From Alphaproteobacteria bacterium (GTDB lineage: Bacteria; Pseudomonadota; Alphaproteobacteria; Rickettsiales; UBA8987), in NCBI GenBank assembly GCA_030429625.1, contig JAUIFA010000004.1:124001-188000 (forward strand): a stretch of 64,000 bases of DNA, written 5' to 3'. This document shows, one piece after another, positions 49,872 through 60,459 of the stretch (the stretch's first letter is position 1; each line of letters opens with the position of its first letter). Under the pieces are notes generated by a model. That model saw only the letters and a program-made list of their open reading frames with translations. It did no database searches and was not told the origin of the DNA. Made by a program: the position numbers and the translations under genes.

Positions 49872-51914
49872 TTAAGGGGCGGCCTGCAAAATAACATAAA
49901 CCAGCGTAGTGGTACATACCAGATATGAGATCCCAACGGCGATCCTTAAGCCAAATTGATAGGCCATGTTTTGAATGTTACTTTGTTGTTTTAACTGAGC
50001 AATGTTGTATGTCAGGGTCTTGTAATGGCTTCTGGCCTCTTTAAAACCATATAAATCTTTTCTGGCATATTCAGGGTCAGAAATGATTTTAAATAATTGT
50101 TGCATGTTGCCTTCTTCAGCCGCTTTTTTAAGCTTTTCTTTCATCGAGCGTTGGATGACGCGGCTGTTGAGACTATCAGTAAGGGTGGAGAGCCTTTCGG
50201 TCATCCATGAGGTAAGGCTTTTAACCTCTCCCACCTGCCCCTCAGCTTGTGCCACGGTGAGCATGCCAACCATTAAAACCTGAGGGTTTTTTGCAACGTA
50301 AGGAAAGTTTTGCAGACTACGAATACGTATGTCATCGTTTAGGTCAATTCGGCTGGCGATGAAAGCACCAATATGCCGGTCTATAGGGTCTTCGTTTTTA
50401 TCACCGGAGAAGTGATCCAGCCCCTCAAGCACCTCTTCGAGGGTCACGACGTAATAGTTTTGCAGAATTTTGCTTTGGCAGGGCATGCCCGGATTCATCT
50501 CATATAAGGCACGTTCCATACCAAAACCCACACCCTTCTTTGTGATGTATTTACGAATTTGCCTTGGTCGCCAATGCAAATCTTTAAGTTTGAAATCGGA
50601 GTGTTCAGATTGGTTGTTCACCCAATAATCAAGCAGGCCGCTGCTTAAGATGCCGGAAAGTTGTTCAAGTTCATCCTCTTTTTTGTTGATGTAATTATTT
50701 GCCAAGGCAAAGCCAATGCCTGAAATATGCCCGGAAAAATCTTTAAACCGGATTGGACCATCAGGATCCAGCAAGGTTATCAAATACATCAATTTGTTGT
50801 CCTGAAGGATCAGTTCGGTACGTCCTAATGAGAGTGTATTAATTCGGTTTGCCAGTTCTTGATTCTTTACAGACAGAGAAATCCAACGGACAATCTCAAT
50901 CAGTTTTAGTTCTTTTTTTGCCTGTGCCCAGTTCTTGTGGATTGCGTTGGCAAGGGCTTTGCAGCCAAAATATTCCTGCTCGTTAAATTCAAAAGAAGTA
51001 ACGCCTTGCCGGTGAATTTTTGACGTTGGCGGGGAAGGCTCTTCACGATTATGCCATCGGTCAATGGTTTCGGCATCCCATCGTAAATGACGCTCATCAC
51101 ACATCAACCCCTTAACCAAATTGTCCATATGTCTGGAAATACTAAAACCCACTGTGGCGCGGATAAACACAATGGACGATTCGTAACTGCCATTTTCCAG
51201 GCGGATGCGTGCTACCAGATCGCGAGGGAATGTTTTAAAAGGAATGCGCCCAGAGAGCATGTATAAGACCAACATACCAAACGAATAATAATCGCTGGTA
51301 AGATCCATTTCCCCTTTGCAAGCACTGTGGCACAACAGCTGATCTATGGCATCAAAAGCTTGATTCTGACTGTTGCCACTGATATCAGAAATGCATTCTC
51401 CAACAAGCAATTGCCCCCTCTCGGCATCAAAATAAACTTTATCTGGATTGATAGATCCGTGGACAATGTGGTTGTCGTTGAGCAAAGACAAAACCGAAGA
51501 GAGTTGTTTGGACAGGGCCGAAACAACAATGGATTCTCCAAAAGGTCCGTTATTATCAATATGTTCGGATAACACTTTCCCAGTGGGTTTTCTCAGTATG
51601 ACAGCAAATTTTTCAGATTTTGACGAACTTAAGATCAGTTTGCCATAATCCACCAGCCCTTGGAGATTGGGGTGTCGTATGTTTTTTAAACGACGGATGG
51701 TTGCCAGCCGTGTAGGAAATTCCGGATTAAATATAAGCGCGTATAATGAATTAGGAGCGTTCTCCCCAGAGCTGTCCACAACATCATAGGCGTTTGCATG
51801 CTCGGAGGAAAATTCCGCAATGGAGGAACCAACTTGAACCTGATATTTTTCGTTAAGATAGCCTTTACTGAGCTCGACAACGTCTTCTCTTGTCTCAAGT
51901 TCAAATTCAGCCAT
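49872..51914 (-). CDS. Tail-anchored pseudokinase-like protein
   Basis: The N-terminal 290 residues have a protein-kinase fold: LATIRRLKNIRHPNLQGLVD, a catalytic loop HGSINPDKVYFD (His152) and SDYYSFGMLVLYMLSGRIPF. The key residues are lost: Asp of HRD is Ser, Lys of LKPEN is Asn, DFG is replaced (LLVGECIS), and the beta-3 Lys is not evident (LYALIFNP). Residues 290-650 are a large unknown helical region. The C terminus has one membrane helix (RIAVGISYLVCTTTLVYVIL) with a very short tail, so the protein should be tail-anchored facing the cytoplasm. Catalysis is unlikely; a scaffold role is inferred. Confidence 0.78.
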   Translation of the reverse strand: MAEFELETREDVVELSKGYLNEKYQVQVGSSIAEFSSEHANAYDVVDSSGENAPNSLYALIFNPEFPTRLATIRRLKNIRHPNLQGLVDYGKLILSSSKSEKFAVILRKPTGKVLSEHIDNNGPFGESIVVSALSKQLSSVLSLLNDNHIVHGSINPDKVYFDAERGQLLVGECISDISGNSQNQAFDAIDQLLCHSACKGEMDLTSDYYSFGMLVLYMLSGRIPFKTFPRDLVARIRLENGSYESSIVFIRATVGFSISRHMDNLVKGLMCDERHLRWDAETIDRWHNREEPSPPTSKIHRQGVTSFEFNEQEYFGCKALANAIHKNWAQAKKELKLIEIVRWISLSVKNQELANRINTLSLGRTELILQDNKLMYLITLLDPDGPIRFKDFSGHISGIGFALANNYINKKEDELEQLSGILSSGLLDYWVNNQSEHSDFKLKDLHWRPRQIRKYITKKGVGFGMERALYEMNPGMPCQSKILQNYYVVTLEEVLEGLDHFSGDKNEDPIDRHIGAFIASRIDLNDDIRIRSLQNFPYVAKNPQVLMVGMLTVAQAEGQVGEVKSLTSWMTERLSTLTDSLNSRVIQRSMKEKLKKAAEEGNMQQLFKIISDPEYARKDLYGFKEARSHYKTLTYNIAQLKQQSNIQNMAYQFGLRIAVGISYLVCTTTLVYVILQAAP

Positions 51915-52020
51915 GTCCCCTATATCCCTTCTTGCGGATAAAACAAATTATAATTAACATATCATACCGAAATACGAATCTCTTTTCAAAAGATAATTTA
52001 TCTTGTGGCAATAAGAGAGG

Positions 52021-52779
52021 TTATATGTTGCCTTTTGCTATAAAAAACCCATTGCGATATTCGGGCTTTCCATAGGCGAATGCTTCCCCTTCAGCGGTTG
52101 TTACATTGCCGCCTGCTGCCAGAAGCACAGCATGTGCTGCGGCAGTATCCCATTCCATTGTTGGGCCAAAGCGTGGATAAATATCTGCCTTTCCTTCAGC
52201 AACATAGCAGAATTTCAGGGAACTTCCTGCGGAATTAAATTCTTTTACGTTAAGTGTCTGAACATAATCCTTGGTTTCTTGCGTTAAGTGTGATTTGCTG
52301 GCCATCACTACCAGCGGCTGACCTTTAGCATCACGAACGCAGATTTTTTCAGCATCCCCATTTCCATAAATCAATTTATACGCTCCGTCGTCCCCGGTGT
52401 AGTACATTGCTTTTTGTGCGGGGATATAGACCACACCTAAAATTGGCATGCCGTTTTTTATTAGTCCAATATTGACCGTAAATTCATCTGTGCGTTGGAT
52501 ATAGCTTTTGGTTCCGTCCAGCGGGTCAACCAGAAAAAATACGTCGCGACTGCTAAACTGCTGGTTTTTCTCTTCTTCCGAAACAATGTTGATTTCAGGG
52601 GCAAGCTGTTTGAGCTTTTCAACGATGTATGTGTTGGCGGCAAGGTCTGCGCTGGTGACAGGAGATTCATCCTCTTTTATTTCCACCTTAATTTCACCAC
52701 TGTAATGCTGCATAATGATTTGACCCGCATTGTAAGCGATGTCAACCAAAGGAAGAATAAGGTGTTTGTAACAATCCAT
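52021..52779 (-). CDS. cysQ: 3'(2'),5'-bisphosphate nucleotidase CysQ
   Basis: CysQ removes a phosphate from PAP (3'-phosphoadenosine 5'-phosphate), a by-product of sulfur assimilation. The 252-residue protein belongs to the inositol-monophosphatase superfamily. It has SPVTSADLAAN, VSEEE, the metal site VDPLDGTKSYIQ and, near the end, MEWDTAAAHAVLLAAGG. The ATG at 52779 is chosen because of the GGAG site just upstream (ttggagacaaaatg); the open frame to 52947 runs into the divergent glutamate dehydrogenase promoter. It is divergent from that gene. Confidence 0.9.
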   Translation of the reverse strand: MDCYKHLILPLVDIAYNAGQIIMQHYSGEIKVEIKEDESPVTSADLAANTYIVEKLKQLAPEINIVSEEEKNQQFSSRDVFFLVDPLDGTKSYIQRTDEFTVNIGLIKNGMPILGVVYIPAQKAMYYTGDDGAYKLIYGNGDAEKICVRDAKGQPLVVMASKSHLTQETKDYVQTLNVKEFNSAGSSLKFCYVAEGKADIYPRFGPTMEWDTAAAHAVLLAAGGNVTTAEGEAFAYGKPEYRNGFFIAKGNI

Positions 52780-52911
52780 TTTGTCTCCAAGTAGAATTAA
52801 AAGCTGAGACATAATGAACGCGATATGTGTTTCTAGCAAGATTTTTCGTGCAAAATTGGACAAATTAATGTACAGAAATAGAGAGAATTTTGCTAATCTA
52901 TGTGAGTCATT

Positions 52912-55900
52912 ATGCCCAATACAATACAAAGACGTGTGAACAAGCAAATTAAGAAGATCATTGAGGAAGGAAAGGGGTCTTCAGGTAGAAAATCTGATCC
53001 TCTTTTAGAGAAATACATATTCCAATTTTACCAATATACGCCTGTTGAATTCTTGCAGGCATCGAACATGGCGACTCTTTATACGATAGCAGCCGAAAGC
53101 TGGAAGTTTGTTTCTGTCCGTGATAACACCAATGAAAATCGTAAGGTTCGGGTATTTAACCCAACAACGGAAAAAGATGGTTGGAGTTCCCCGCGCACCA
53201 TTATTGAACTTAATATCAACGATTCTCCTTTTATTCTCGATTCTATTTCCGCGGAATTGATACATAGGGGCTACCGCATTTATGAAGTGGTACATCCTAT
53301 ATTACGCCTAAAACGTGATGCATCCGGTAAAATTACAGAGATCTATGATTCCGATCATCCGGAGCAAGTGCTTGAATCTACCATGCATTTCCAAATAAGC
53401 CATATTATTGACGAGAAGGAAATTGCTAAATTGGAACAGGATTTAGATAATTGTCTGCACTTTGTGAATGTTACGGTTTCTGATTGGAAGCCGATGATGA
53501 CAAAAGTTGAGACTATCATCGAATATTTAAACAATGACTATGTTCCGTTTGACAGAGAATATGTCAGCGAGGTGCAGGATTTTCTTAAGTGGGATTTGGA
53601 AGACAACTTTATCTTTTTGGGGTACCGTAAATATAGTTTTGGCAAGGACAATAAGGGCAAAATAAAAGTGTCCCACGACGATGCTAAAGATTTGGGGATA
53701 TTCCGGGTGCAATATCATGACCGTCCGGAACATGAAGCCAAACCTCAGGGCATTGCCGCTTTACCAGAAGCCAGTATTGAAGAGGCGGTGGGTAACAATG
53801 AGCTGATTGACATTACCAAATCCGGCAAAAAATCGGTGGTACATCGCTCGGTTCATATGGATTATATCGGGATAAAAATCTTTGATGAGAAAGGTAACGT
53901 GGTGGGAGAACACCGCCTGCTTGGCTTATTTACCTCTGCGGTTTATTATCAGAGCGCCCGAAGCATTCCTATCATTCGCCGTAAGATAGAATCAATCTTG
54001 CGTCGTTCGGGTTTTACGCCTGACAGTCATAATGGCAAGGCACTGGTAACGGTTCTTGAAGGCTATCCTAGAGACGAATTGTTGCAGATATCGGAGGACG
54101 ATTTGTTTGTCTCTGGTATGGGAATTGTTGAACTGATGGAACGGCCAACGACTAAGTTTTTTATTAGGAAAGACCGGTTTAATCGTTTTATAAGCTGCAT
54201 TATCTTCGTTCCGCGTGACCGGTTTAACACCAGCGTACGGATTAAGGTTCAGGATGTTCTGGAAAAACAATATAATGGCCATGTGACCGATTATTATACG
54301 CAGGTGACAGAATCGCCACTGGCACGGGTACACATGTTGATAAAAATTGACCCAACAAATGTTACACTTCCGGATTTTTCTGATGTAGAGGAAGAATTGG
54401 TTCGGGTGACAAAGAGTTGGGCAAGCGGTTTGCGGGAATCGTTGATCAGAAGTGTTGGGGAACGAGATGGTGAAAAGCTTTTCTTGAAATATTCTCAATC
54501 TTTTCCCGATTCTTTCAAAGACTCTTACCATTTTGGCGGGGCTTTTTGTGACATTGTCAAAATGGAAGAGGCAATTAAGAAGAACGAGTTGACTCTGGAT
54601 TTGTATCAATTGGAGGAGGATGAAGATAATTCTTATCAATTGAAGTTATACAGTTCTGAAGGGCAGGTGACGCTTTCTGAGATTTTGCCGATGATTGAAA
54701 ATATGGGCTTTAATGCAGTGGATGAGCTAACGTTTTTCGTTGAGCCGAAAAATTGTGATACGGGCATCTGGATTCACCATTTCCGGCTTAAGGTTAATCA
54801 GAATCTTATGCACTACGATTTGTCGCAATTTAAGGATGAATTTGAAACAGCTCTGTTCCGTATCTGGCATAAAGAGATAGAGGACGATACCCTTAACAAG
54901 TTGATCATTCGTGCAGGTATGGGCTGGCGGGACATTGTGCTCATTCGTGCGTATGGGCGCTATATCGCCCAAACCGACTTTCCTTACAGTCAGGAATATA
55001 CGGCCAACTCCATTGCGGGAAACCCACTGCTTTCCGGGCTGATTGTTGAATTGTTCAAAGCCCGTTTTCGTACGGACATAAAAAACACATCACGTGATAA
55101 GATTGTTGAGGACATTCAACAGGCGATCACCAAAGAGCTAATTAAGGTGACAAATGTTGCTGAAGACAGGATCATTCGCCAGTTCAAAGACACGATTATG
55201 GCAACATTGCGAACAAATTTCTTTCAGCTGGATCAAAAAAATCAGCATAAGCCATACCTGTCTTTTAAGTTGGATTCACAGAAGGTTCCAAACCTGCCTC
55301 TGCCTCGGCCGCATGTTGAGATCTTTGTTTATTCGCGTGAAGTTGAAGGGGTGCATCTGCGCGGGGGAAAAGTGGCGCGCGGCGGTTTGCGCTGGTCTGA
55401 CAGGATTGAAGATTATCGCACCGAAGTTTTGGGTCTGGTAAAGGCACAAATGGTGAAAAATACGGTCATTGTGCCGGTAGGTTCAAAAGGCGGCTTTGTG
55501 GTCAAGCATCCGGTTAAGGGCAGTCGGGATGAAGTAATTTCTCAAGGGCAGGAATGTTACAGAACATATCTTTGTGGTCTGCTTGACATTACGGACAACA
55601 TTGTTGGCGGTAAAATTGTGCCCCCGTCCAAAGTGGTACGGTATGATGCACATGACCCCTATCTTGTTGTCGCGGCAGATAAGGGTACGGCAACCTTCTC
55701 AGACATTGCTAACGGGGTTGCTCAGAGTTATGGGTTTTGGTTGGACGATGCGTTTGCTTCTGGAGGTTCGGTGGGCTACGACCATAAGAAAATGGGCATT
55801 ACCGCCCGTGGTGCATGGGTTTCAGTGCAGCGTCATTTTATGGAAATGGGCATTGATTGTCAGAAAGAAGAGTTTACCTGTGTGGGCATTGGTGACATGG

Positions 55901-57771
55901 CTGGAGACGTATTTGGCAATGGAATGCTGCTTTCTAAAGCAACAAAATTGGTGGGTGCATTTAACCACATGCATATTTTTATTGACCCCAGCCCCAATCC
56001 GGAAGCCAGTTGGAAAGAGCGTAAACGCTTGTTTGATTTGCCCCGTTCAAGCTGGATGGAGTATAACAAGAAGCTTATCTCGAAAGGTGGCGGGATTTTT
56101 GAGCGTTCGGCCAAAGAAATAAAGCTGTCAAAGGAAATACGTCAGCTGCTTGACATTGAAGCTTTGTCTGTCAGCCCTGATGAGTTGATCCAACATCTTC
56201 TAAAAGCAAGGGTGGATCTGCTATGGAATGGAGGAATAGGCACCTATGTTAAGGCGGAGGTAGAAAGCCACGAGGCGGTGGGCGACAAAGCCAATGATAG
56301 TTTGCGTATTAATGGCAAGGAGCTGCGTTGTAAGATTGTTGGTGAAGGGGGTAATCTTGGATTTACCCAGCTGGCTCGGATAGAATATGGCCTCAATGGT
56401 GGTCGTATTAACACCGACGCGATTGATAATTCTGCCGGTGTGGATTGTTCGGATCATGAGGTGAACATTAAAATTGCGCTTAACAAAGCCGTTGAGAACA
56501 ACAAAATAAGCAAAGCGCAGCGCAATAATATGCTTGCGAGGATGACGGACAATGTTGCAGAGTTGGTGTTAAGAGATAATAAATTGCAGACTCAGGCCAT
56601 TACGATTGCCCAGCTTCAGGGGCATGCGGTAATAGAGCAGGTTGGCCGCTTGATGAACGCGTTTGAAGGCAGGGGGTTTTTGGACCGTAAGATTGAATTC
56701 TTGCCGGATGCTGAAACATTGGCATTGCGTCAATCGTCAGAAATTGGGCTTTCAAGGCCAGAATTCTCGGTGTTGCTTGCCTACGCAAAAATGGATATTT
56801 CAGAGGATCTGATTAATTCTAATTTTCCGGATGAAGATTACTTAGAGTCCGAGCTTATTTCCTATTTCCCGGAAGAAATGCAGAAAAAGATGCTCGATGA
56901 AATACACTCTCACCAACTCAGAAGAGAGATTGTAACGACGTCCATTGCCAACAGCATTGTCAATCGCGGTGGTACCACCTTCTTTCATCGAATGAAAGAA
57001 GATACAGGGCTTAAAGGTTGTGATGTTGCGCGAGCCTATGTTGTCTCCCGTGATGCGTTTAGGCTGCGTGAGACGTGGGCAGAAATTGAATCACTGGGCA
57101 CAAAGGTGGATGCCTATGTTCAGATACAATTATTCTTGGAAACTCGGCATTTAATTGAACGTGCCAGCTCATGGTTTTTGCGCCATTCTTCCTACCCTAT
57201 CAATGTTTCCCAGTTGGTTTCTGATTATTCGTCGGGTATTGCGGAAATATCAAAAGGCTTTGATGGGATGATTTCTACGGTGGTAGGAAATGCACGGGAT
57301 GCAAGGTTACAAAAGCTGTTGGAGGGCAAAGTGCCAACAAAACTAGCACGGCACATCGCCAACATGGACGTGTTGGTGGCGGCTTGTGATATTATCTATG
57401 TTGCTAAAAACAGCACATTGTCCCTGTCGGATATTGGTAAGATCTATTTTGAAGTGGGCACGTTGCTTGGTTTTGGCTGGCTGCGTTTTTCTGCTGAGAA
57501 GTTATTGTCGCACTCCCATTGGGAAAACATCGCAGTGCAGACCTTTAGTGAAACGTTCTTTGATCAGCAGATGCGGGTGACTGGTGAGATTATAAAATTG
57601 GCGGAGAAAGAGAACATTGCCATTGATAATGCGATAGAAAAATGGTGTGAAAAGAACGAAAAATCTTTATCGCGTTATACCATCTTTATCGAAGATTTAA
57701 AACGTGAGGACAAAATAGACCACTCCATGCTGACCGTGGCGATACAACGGGGTGAAGCCTTATTTAGCTAG
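52912..57771 (+). CDS. gdh: NAD-specific glutamate dehydrogenase, large (180-kDa) type
   Basis: The enzyme oxidatively deaminates glutamate to 2-oxoglutarate and ammonia with NAD. At 1619 residues it belongs to the L-GDH180 family, which carries long regulatory N- and C-terminal domains around the catalytic core. The core signature is at about 815-865: RGGKVARGGLRWSDRIEDYR, then EVLGLVKAQMVKNTVIVPVG and SKGGFV. The Rossmann part includes VGIGDMAGDVFGNGML and KIVGEGGNLGFTQ. The large form suits growth on amino acids, in line with the Yej peptide importer here. The 3' end overlaps convergent ybgC by eight bases. Confidence 0.95.
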   Translation: MPNTIQRRVNKQIKKIIEEGKGSSGRKSDPLLEKYIFQFYQYTPVEFLQASNMATLYTIAAESWKFVSVRDNTNENRKVRVFNPTTEKDGWSSPRTIIELNINDSPFILDSISAELIHRGYRIYEVVHPILRLKRDASGKITEIYDSDHPEQVLESTMHFQISHIIDEKEIAKLEQDLDNCLHFVNVTVSDWKPMMTKVETIIEYLNNDYVPFDREYVSEVQDFLKWDLEDNFIFLGYRKYSFGKDNKGKIKVSHDDAKDLGIFRVQYHDRPEHEAKPQGIAALPEASIEEAVGNNELIDITKSGKKSVVHRSVHMDYIGIKIFDEKGNVVGEHRLLGLFTSAVYYQSARSIPIIRRKIESILRRSGFTPDSHNGKALVTVLEGYPRDELLQISEDDLFVSGMGIVELMERPTTKFFIRKDRFNRFISCIIFVPRDRFNTSVRIKVQDVLEKQYNGHVTDYYTQVTESPLARVHMLIKIDPTNVTLPDFSDVEEELVRVTKSWASGLRESLIRSVGERDGEKLFLKYSQSFPDSFKDSYHFGGAFCDIVKMEEAIKKNELTLDLYQLEEDEDNSYQLKLYSSEGQVTLSEILPMIENMGFNAVDELTFFVEPKNCDTGIWIHHFRLKVNQNLMHYDLSQFKDEFETALFRIWHKEIEDDTLNKLIIRAGMGWRDIVLIRAYGRYIAQTDFPYSQEYTANSIAGNPLLSGLIVELFKARFRTDIKNTSRDKIVEDIQQAITKELIKVTNVAEDRIIRQFKDTIMATLRTNFFQLDQKNQHKPYLSFKLDSQKVPNLPLPRPHVEIFVYSREVEGVHLRGGKVARGGLRWSDRIEDYRTEVLGLVKAQMVKNTVIVPVGSKGGFVVKHPVKGSRDEVISQGQECYRTYLCGLLDITDNIVGGKIVPPSKVVRYDAHDPYLVVAADKGTATFSDIANGVAQSYGFWLDDAFASGGSVGYDHKKMGITARGAWVSVQRHFMEMGIDCQKEEFTCVGIGDMAGDVFGNGMLLSKATKLVGAFNHMHIFIDPSPNPEASWKERKRLFDLPRSSWMEYNKKLISKGGGIFERSAKEIKLSKEIRQLLDIEALSVSPDELIQHLLKARVDLLWNGGIGTYVKAEVESHEAVGDKANDSLRINGKELRCKIVGEGGNLGFTQLARIEYGLNGGRINTDAIDNSAGVDCSDHEVNIKIALNKAVENNKISKAQRNNMLARMTDNVAELVLRDNKLQTQAITIAQLQGHAVIEQVGRLMNAFEGRGFLDRKIEFLPDAETLALRQSSEIGLSRPEFSVLLAYAKMDISEDLINSNFPDEDYLESELISYFPEEMQKKMLDEIHSHQLRREIVTTSIANSIVNRGGTTFFHRMKEDTGLKGCDVARAYVVSRDAFRLRETWAEIESLGTKVDAYVQIQLFLETRHLIERASSWFLRHSSYPINVSQLVSDYSSGIAEISKGFDGMISTVVGNARDARLQKLLEGKVPTKLARHIANMDVLVAACDIIYVAKNSTLSLSDIGKIYFEVGTLLGFGWLRFSAEKLLSHSHWENIAVQTFSETFFDQQMRVTGEIIKLAEKENIAIDNAIEKWCEKNEKSLSRYTIFIEDLKREDKIDHSMLTVAIQRGEALFS

Positions 57772-58171
57772 TTGGTTTATTTATAAACAACGCTTCTTTT
57801 ATGGCCTGGTCAATGCGTATGGGCACAAACTCTGCGTTGACGCAGGCAATGCGGATGTGGATTGTGGCAATGGCAAGATCGCCAACGTGGATATGTTGAC
57901 GGATGTCCATGCTGGCACCGCTGATCTTTTCAATGATGGTTTCTATGGTGAGTAGGTCGTCAAGGCGAGCCGGTTTCATAAGGTCAATGGCAGCATGACG
58001 AACCACAAAAAAGACCTTTTCATCTTTGGCCAATTTGGACTGATTAATGCCGCAATCTCTTAGCATTTCTGTACGGGCGCGTTCAGCAAATTTAAGGTAG
58101 TTGGCATAATACACAACACCTCCGGCATCCGTATCTTCATAATATACTCGAAACTCAGATTTATGCGTCAT
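57764..58171 (-). CDS. ybgC: YbgC-type acyl-CoA thioesterase
   Basis: This 135-residue hot-dog-fold thioesterase has the signature [20 protein letters not shown], with the catalytic Asp in DTDAGG. It also has [15 protein letters not shown]. YbgC hydrolyses short-chain acyl-CoA and usually precedes tolQ; here no tol genes follow. The ATG at 58171 is chosen since the GAAGAAGG ribosome site lies within the last codons of ruvB. The genes overlap by 11 bases (ruvB stop at 58161). Tight ruvB-ybgC coupling is common in proteobacteria. Confidence 0.93.
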   Translation of the reverse strand: MTHKSEFRVYYEDTDAGGVVYYANYLKFAERARTEMLRDCGINQSKLAKDEKVFFVVRHAAIDLMKPARLDDLLTIETIIEKISGASMDIRQHIHVGDLAIATIHIRIACVNAEFVPIRIDQAIKEALFINKPTS

Positions 58172-59213
58172 CGTCACCTTCTTCAAGTGGGTCAAACAGG
58201 CTGCTACCAGTAGCAGGAGGGTTTAAACCCAAATGTTGCCATGATTGTTTGGTTAAGGTTCGACCACGGGGGGTGCGTTGAATAAAGCCTATTTGCAGAA
58301 GATAGGGCTCTATGGTTTCTTCAAGAGAATCACGCTGTTCTGAAAGGCCGGCGGAAATGGTTTCGATACCTACGGGGCCGCCTTGATAATATTGGGCAAT
58401 GTAATTGAGGTAGCGTCGGTCGGCACTGTCCAAACCCACTTTGTCTACTTCTAGGCGGTTAAGTGCGTTGTCCGCAATCTTTGCGTCAATGGCCTTTTCG
58501 GTTTCCGTATGGGAAAAATCTCTGACCCGCCGCAACAAACGCAACGCAATACGCGGAGTACCACGGGAACGTTTTGCAATTTCTTTGGCACCGTCTTCTG
58601 TAATGTTACAGTTAAGAATCTTTGCGCCACGATGAACAACGCGTGTCAATTCCTCGTCGCTATAGAAATTGAGTCTTAAAGGAATACCAAACCGGTCACG
58701 AAATGGATTGGCTAACAGGCCAAGTCGGGTGGTGGCGCCGACTAAGGTAAAACGGGGGAGGTCAATACGTACCGTACGGGCGGCAGGCCCTTCTCCGATA
58801 ATAATATCCAATTTAAAATCTTCCATGGCGGGATATAAAACTTCTTCTACCGCAGCATTGAGACGATGGATTTCATCAATAAACAACACATCATTTTCTT
58901 GCAAGCTGCTCAAAATGGCAGCCAGATCACCAGCCTTTGAAAGGATGGGGCCAGAGGTGGCTCTAAAATTAACACCCATTTCACAGGCAATAATCTGGGC
59001 GATGGTAGTCTTGCCTAAGCCAGGAGGTCCATAAAGTAGCGTGTGGTCAAGGGCTTCTTCACGTGTACAGGCTGCCTGCACAAAAATTTTCAAATTGTCT
59101 TTGGTTTGCGATTGGCCAATAAAATCTTCCAATGATTTAGGCCGTAATGAGGACGATGTTTCGTCATCAAGATGTGCCGTTGCCTGTGTTAGCCTTTGGA
59201 TGTTCTCGCTCAT
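58161..59213 (-). CDS. ruvB: Holliday junction helicase motor RuvB
   Basis: RuvB is the hexameric AAA+ motor that drives branch migration on RuvA-bound Holliday junctions. It shows [11 protein letters not shown], Walker [10 protein letters not shown], Walker [11 protein letters not shown], the sensor [18 protein letters not shown] and the C-terminal winged helix ([10 protein letters not shown]). Length is 350 residues from ATG 59213, which I prefer because it follows the upstream stop by four bases; ATG 59228 is also in frame. An unknown membrane-protein gene separates it from ruvA, an unusual layout. Confidence 0.96.
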   Translation of the reverse strand: MSENIQRLTQATAHLDDETSSSLRPKSLEDFIGQSQTKDNLKIFVQAACTREEALDHTLLYGPPGLGKTTIAQIIACEMGVNFRATSGPILSKAGDLAAILSSLQENDVLFIDEIHRLNAAVEEVLYPAMEDFKLDIIIGEGPAARTVRIDLPRFTLVGATTRLGLLANPFRDRFGIPLRLNFYSDEELTRVVHRGAKILNCNITEDGAKEIAKRSRGTPRIALRLLRRVRDFSHTETEKAIDAKIADNALNRLEVDKVGLDSADRRYLNYIAQYYQGGPVGIETISAGLSEQRDSLEETIEPYLLQIGFIQRTPRGRTLTKQSWQHLGLNPPATGSSLFDPLEEGDDDA

Positions 59214-59217
59214 AATA

Positions 59218-59829
59218 TTAATATCCATGCTTGTGCAAAATTTCTATGGCATCTTCTGTGGCAATTAGAATCAACGAATTATAGGCAGCTTCAGCGTACT
59301 TAGCATTTTTACTGCCCAGCATTGTGTCCAATATCTTTAAGGCTCCTTCTCCATTCTGCCCAGCACTCTTGACGGTGAGTTTGGGGCGAATCTTGCCATA
59401 ATTCTTGTTGTCCTTTAATACCATATCAACTTGTTTTAACGTGTGTGGGATGGAGTTGGGATCAAGCGGCTTTGGCTCTTGGGTTGAATCATCGCCCAAA
59501 ATAAAAGTTTTTGCCATTTTTAGCATGTCTTTAGGAATTGTGCTGGAGGATATGCCAGACATATCACCTTTGTCATTGTGATGTTGGATTTTAGAGACTT
59601 CATCTAGCTGTTCAATCATGCCAAAAATGGCCTGTTTTTTCTGTTCAAAATATGCTTTCTTTTCAGGATGAGCATCAAGATAAAACATCAGTGCATAAAA
59701 ACCAACGCCGTATAAAATAATTAAGGTAAAGACGGTTTTGAAAATGGCCTTAAAAATACCAAGAAACAGTCCAAGAATGAAAAAGAACAATTTGGCAATG
59801 AAGCCGCGATCTTCATGTTGTGTTGTCAT
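59218..59829 (-). CDS. Unknown membrane protein between ruvA and ruvB
   Basis: The 203-residue product has one or two N-terminal hydrophobic helices ([19 protein letters not shown] and [20 protein letters not shown], residues 12-51). A soluble part follows (52-203), with a Lys-rich helix, a flexible segment ([13 protein letters not shown]) and a helical end ([35 protein letters not shown]). I recognise no family. Its start overlaps the ruvA stop by four bases and its stop is four bases before ruvB, so it is cotranslated with the ruv genes. Why a membrane protein sits there is unclear. Confidence 0.72.
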   Translation of the reverse strand: MTTQHEDRGFIAKLFFFILGLFLGIFKAIFKTVFTLIILYGVGFYALMFYLDAHPEKKAYFEQKKQAIFGMIEQLDEVSKIQHHNDKGDMSGISSSTIPKDMLKMAKTFILGDDSTQEPKPLDPNSIPHTLKQVDMVLKDNKNYGKIRPKLTVKSAGQNGEGALKILDTMLGSKNAKYAEAAYNSLILIATEDAIEILHKHGY

Positions 59830-60452
59830 TTTGCCATCTCTTTTAAGCTGATACGAATAAGTTCTTCCACCGATATTTCAGGAGAGTCTGACACAATGGC
59901 ACTTACTTTGATAAACGCATCGCTGCGTGTGTAACCCAAATTAACCAGTGCGGAAACCGCATCGGTGATGATATTGTCTACCTCAGGAATGCCGGTCATG
60001 GAAGTGGACAAATTAGCCAGACCTACGCTTCCTAAGCCGGTGGTAGGTAATGTGCCAACCTTATCTTTGAGCTCTGTAACGACCCGTTCTGCAAGCTTCT
60101 TACCGACTCCGCTGATGGTGGTTAGGGCTGCGTGGTCTTGACTGACAAGGGCAACGGAAAGGTCTGAAGGGCTAAGGGCAGATAAAAATGCCAGAGCCAT
60201 CTTCGTTCCCACACCCTTGACGGTGGTGAGTAATCTGAACCAACTTCTTTCCTCCTCACTGACAAATCCATAGAGGTGGATATGATCCTCGCGCATATGG
60301 GTTTCAATCAGCAATGTTGCTGCTGTACCAACTCCTTGCACCTGACTTAAACTATACCCAGAGACAAAAACTTCATAACAGACCCCATTGACATCCAGCA
60401 GGAGATAGTTGTCTCCGATAGAATCGATAATCCCCTTTAGCTTACCAATCAT
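59826..60452 (-). CDS. ruvA: Holliday junction-binding protein RuvA
   Basis: RuvA tetramers bind four-way DNA junctions and load RuvB. The 208-residue protein has the N-terminal OB fold (MIGKLKGIIDSIGDNYLLLD), two helix-hairpin-helix motifs (LLTTVKGVGTKMALAFLSAL and ALTTISGVGKKLAERVVTEL) and the C-terminal RuvB-binding domain III (VSALVNLGYTRSDAFIKVSA). It starts seven bases after ruvC. The following gene overlaps its stop. Confidence 0.96.
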   Translation of the reverse strand: MIGKLKGIIDSIGDNYLLLDVNGVCYEVFVSGYSLSQVQGVGTAATLLIETHMREDHIHLYGFVSEEERSWFRLLTTVKGVGTKMALAFLSALSPSDLSVALVSQDHAALTTISGVGKKLAERVVTELKDKVGTLPTTGLGSVGLANLSTSMTGIPEVDNIITDAVSALVNLGYTRSDAFIKVSAIVSDSPEISVEELIRISLKEMAK

Positions 60453-60459
60453 AAAACCC

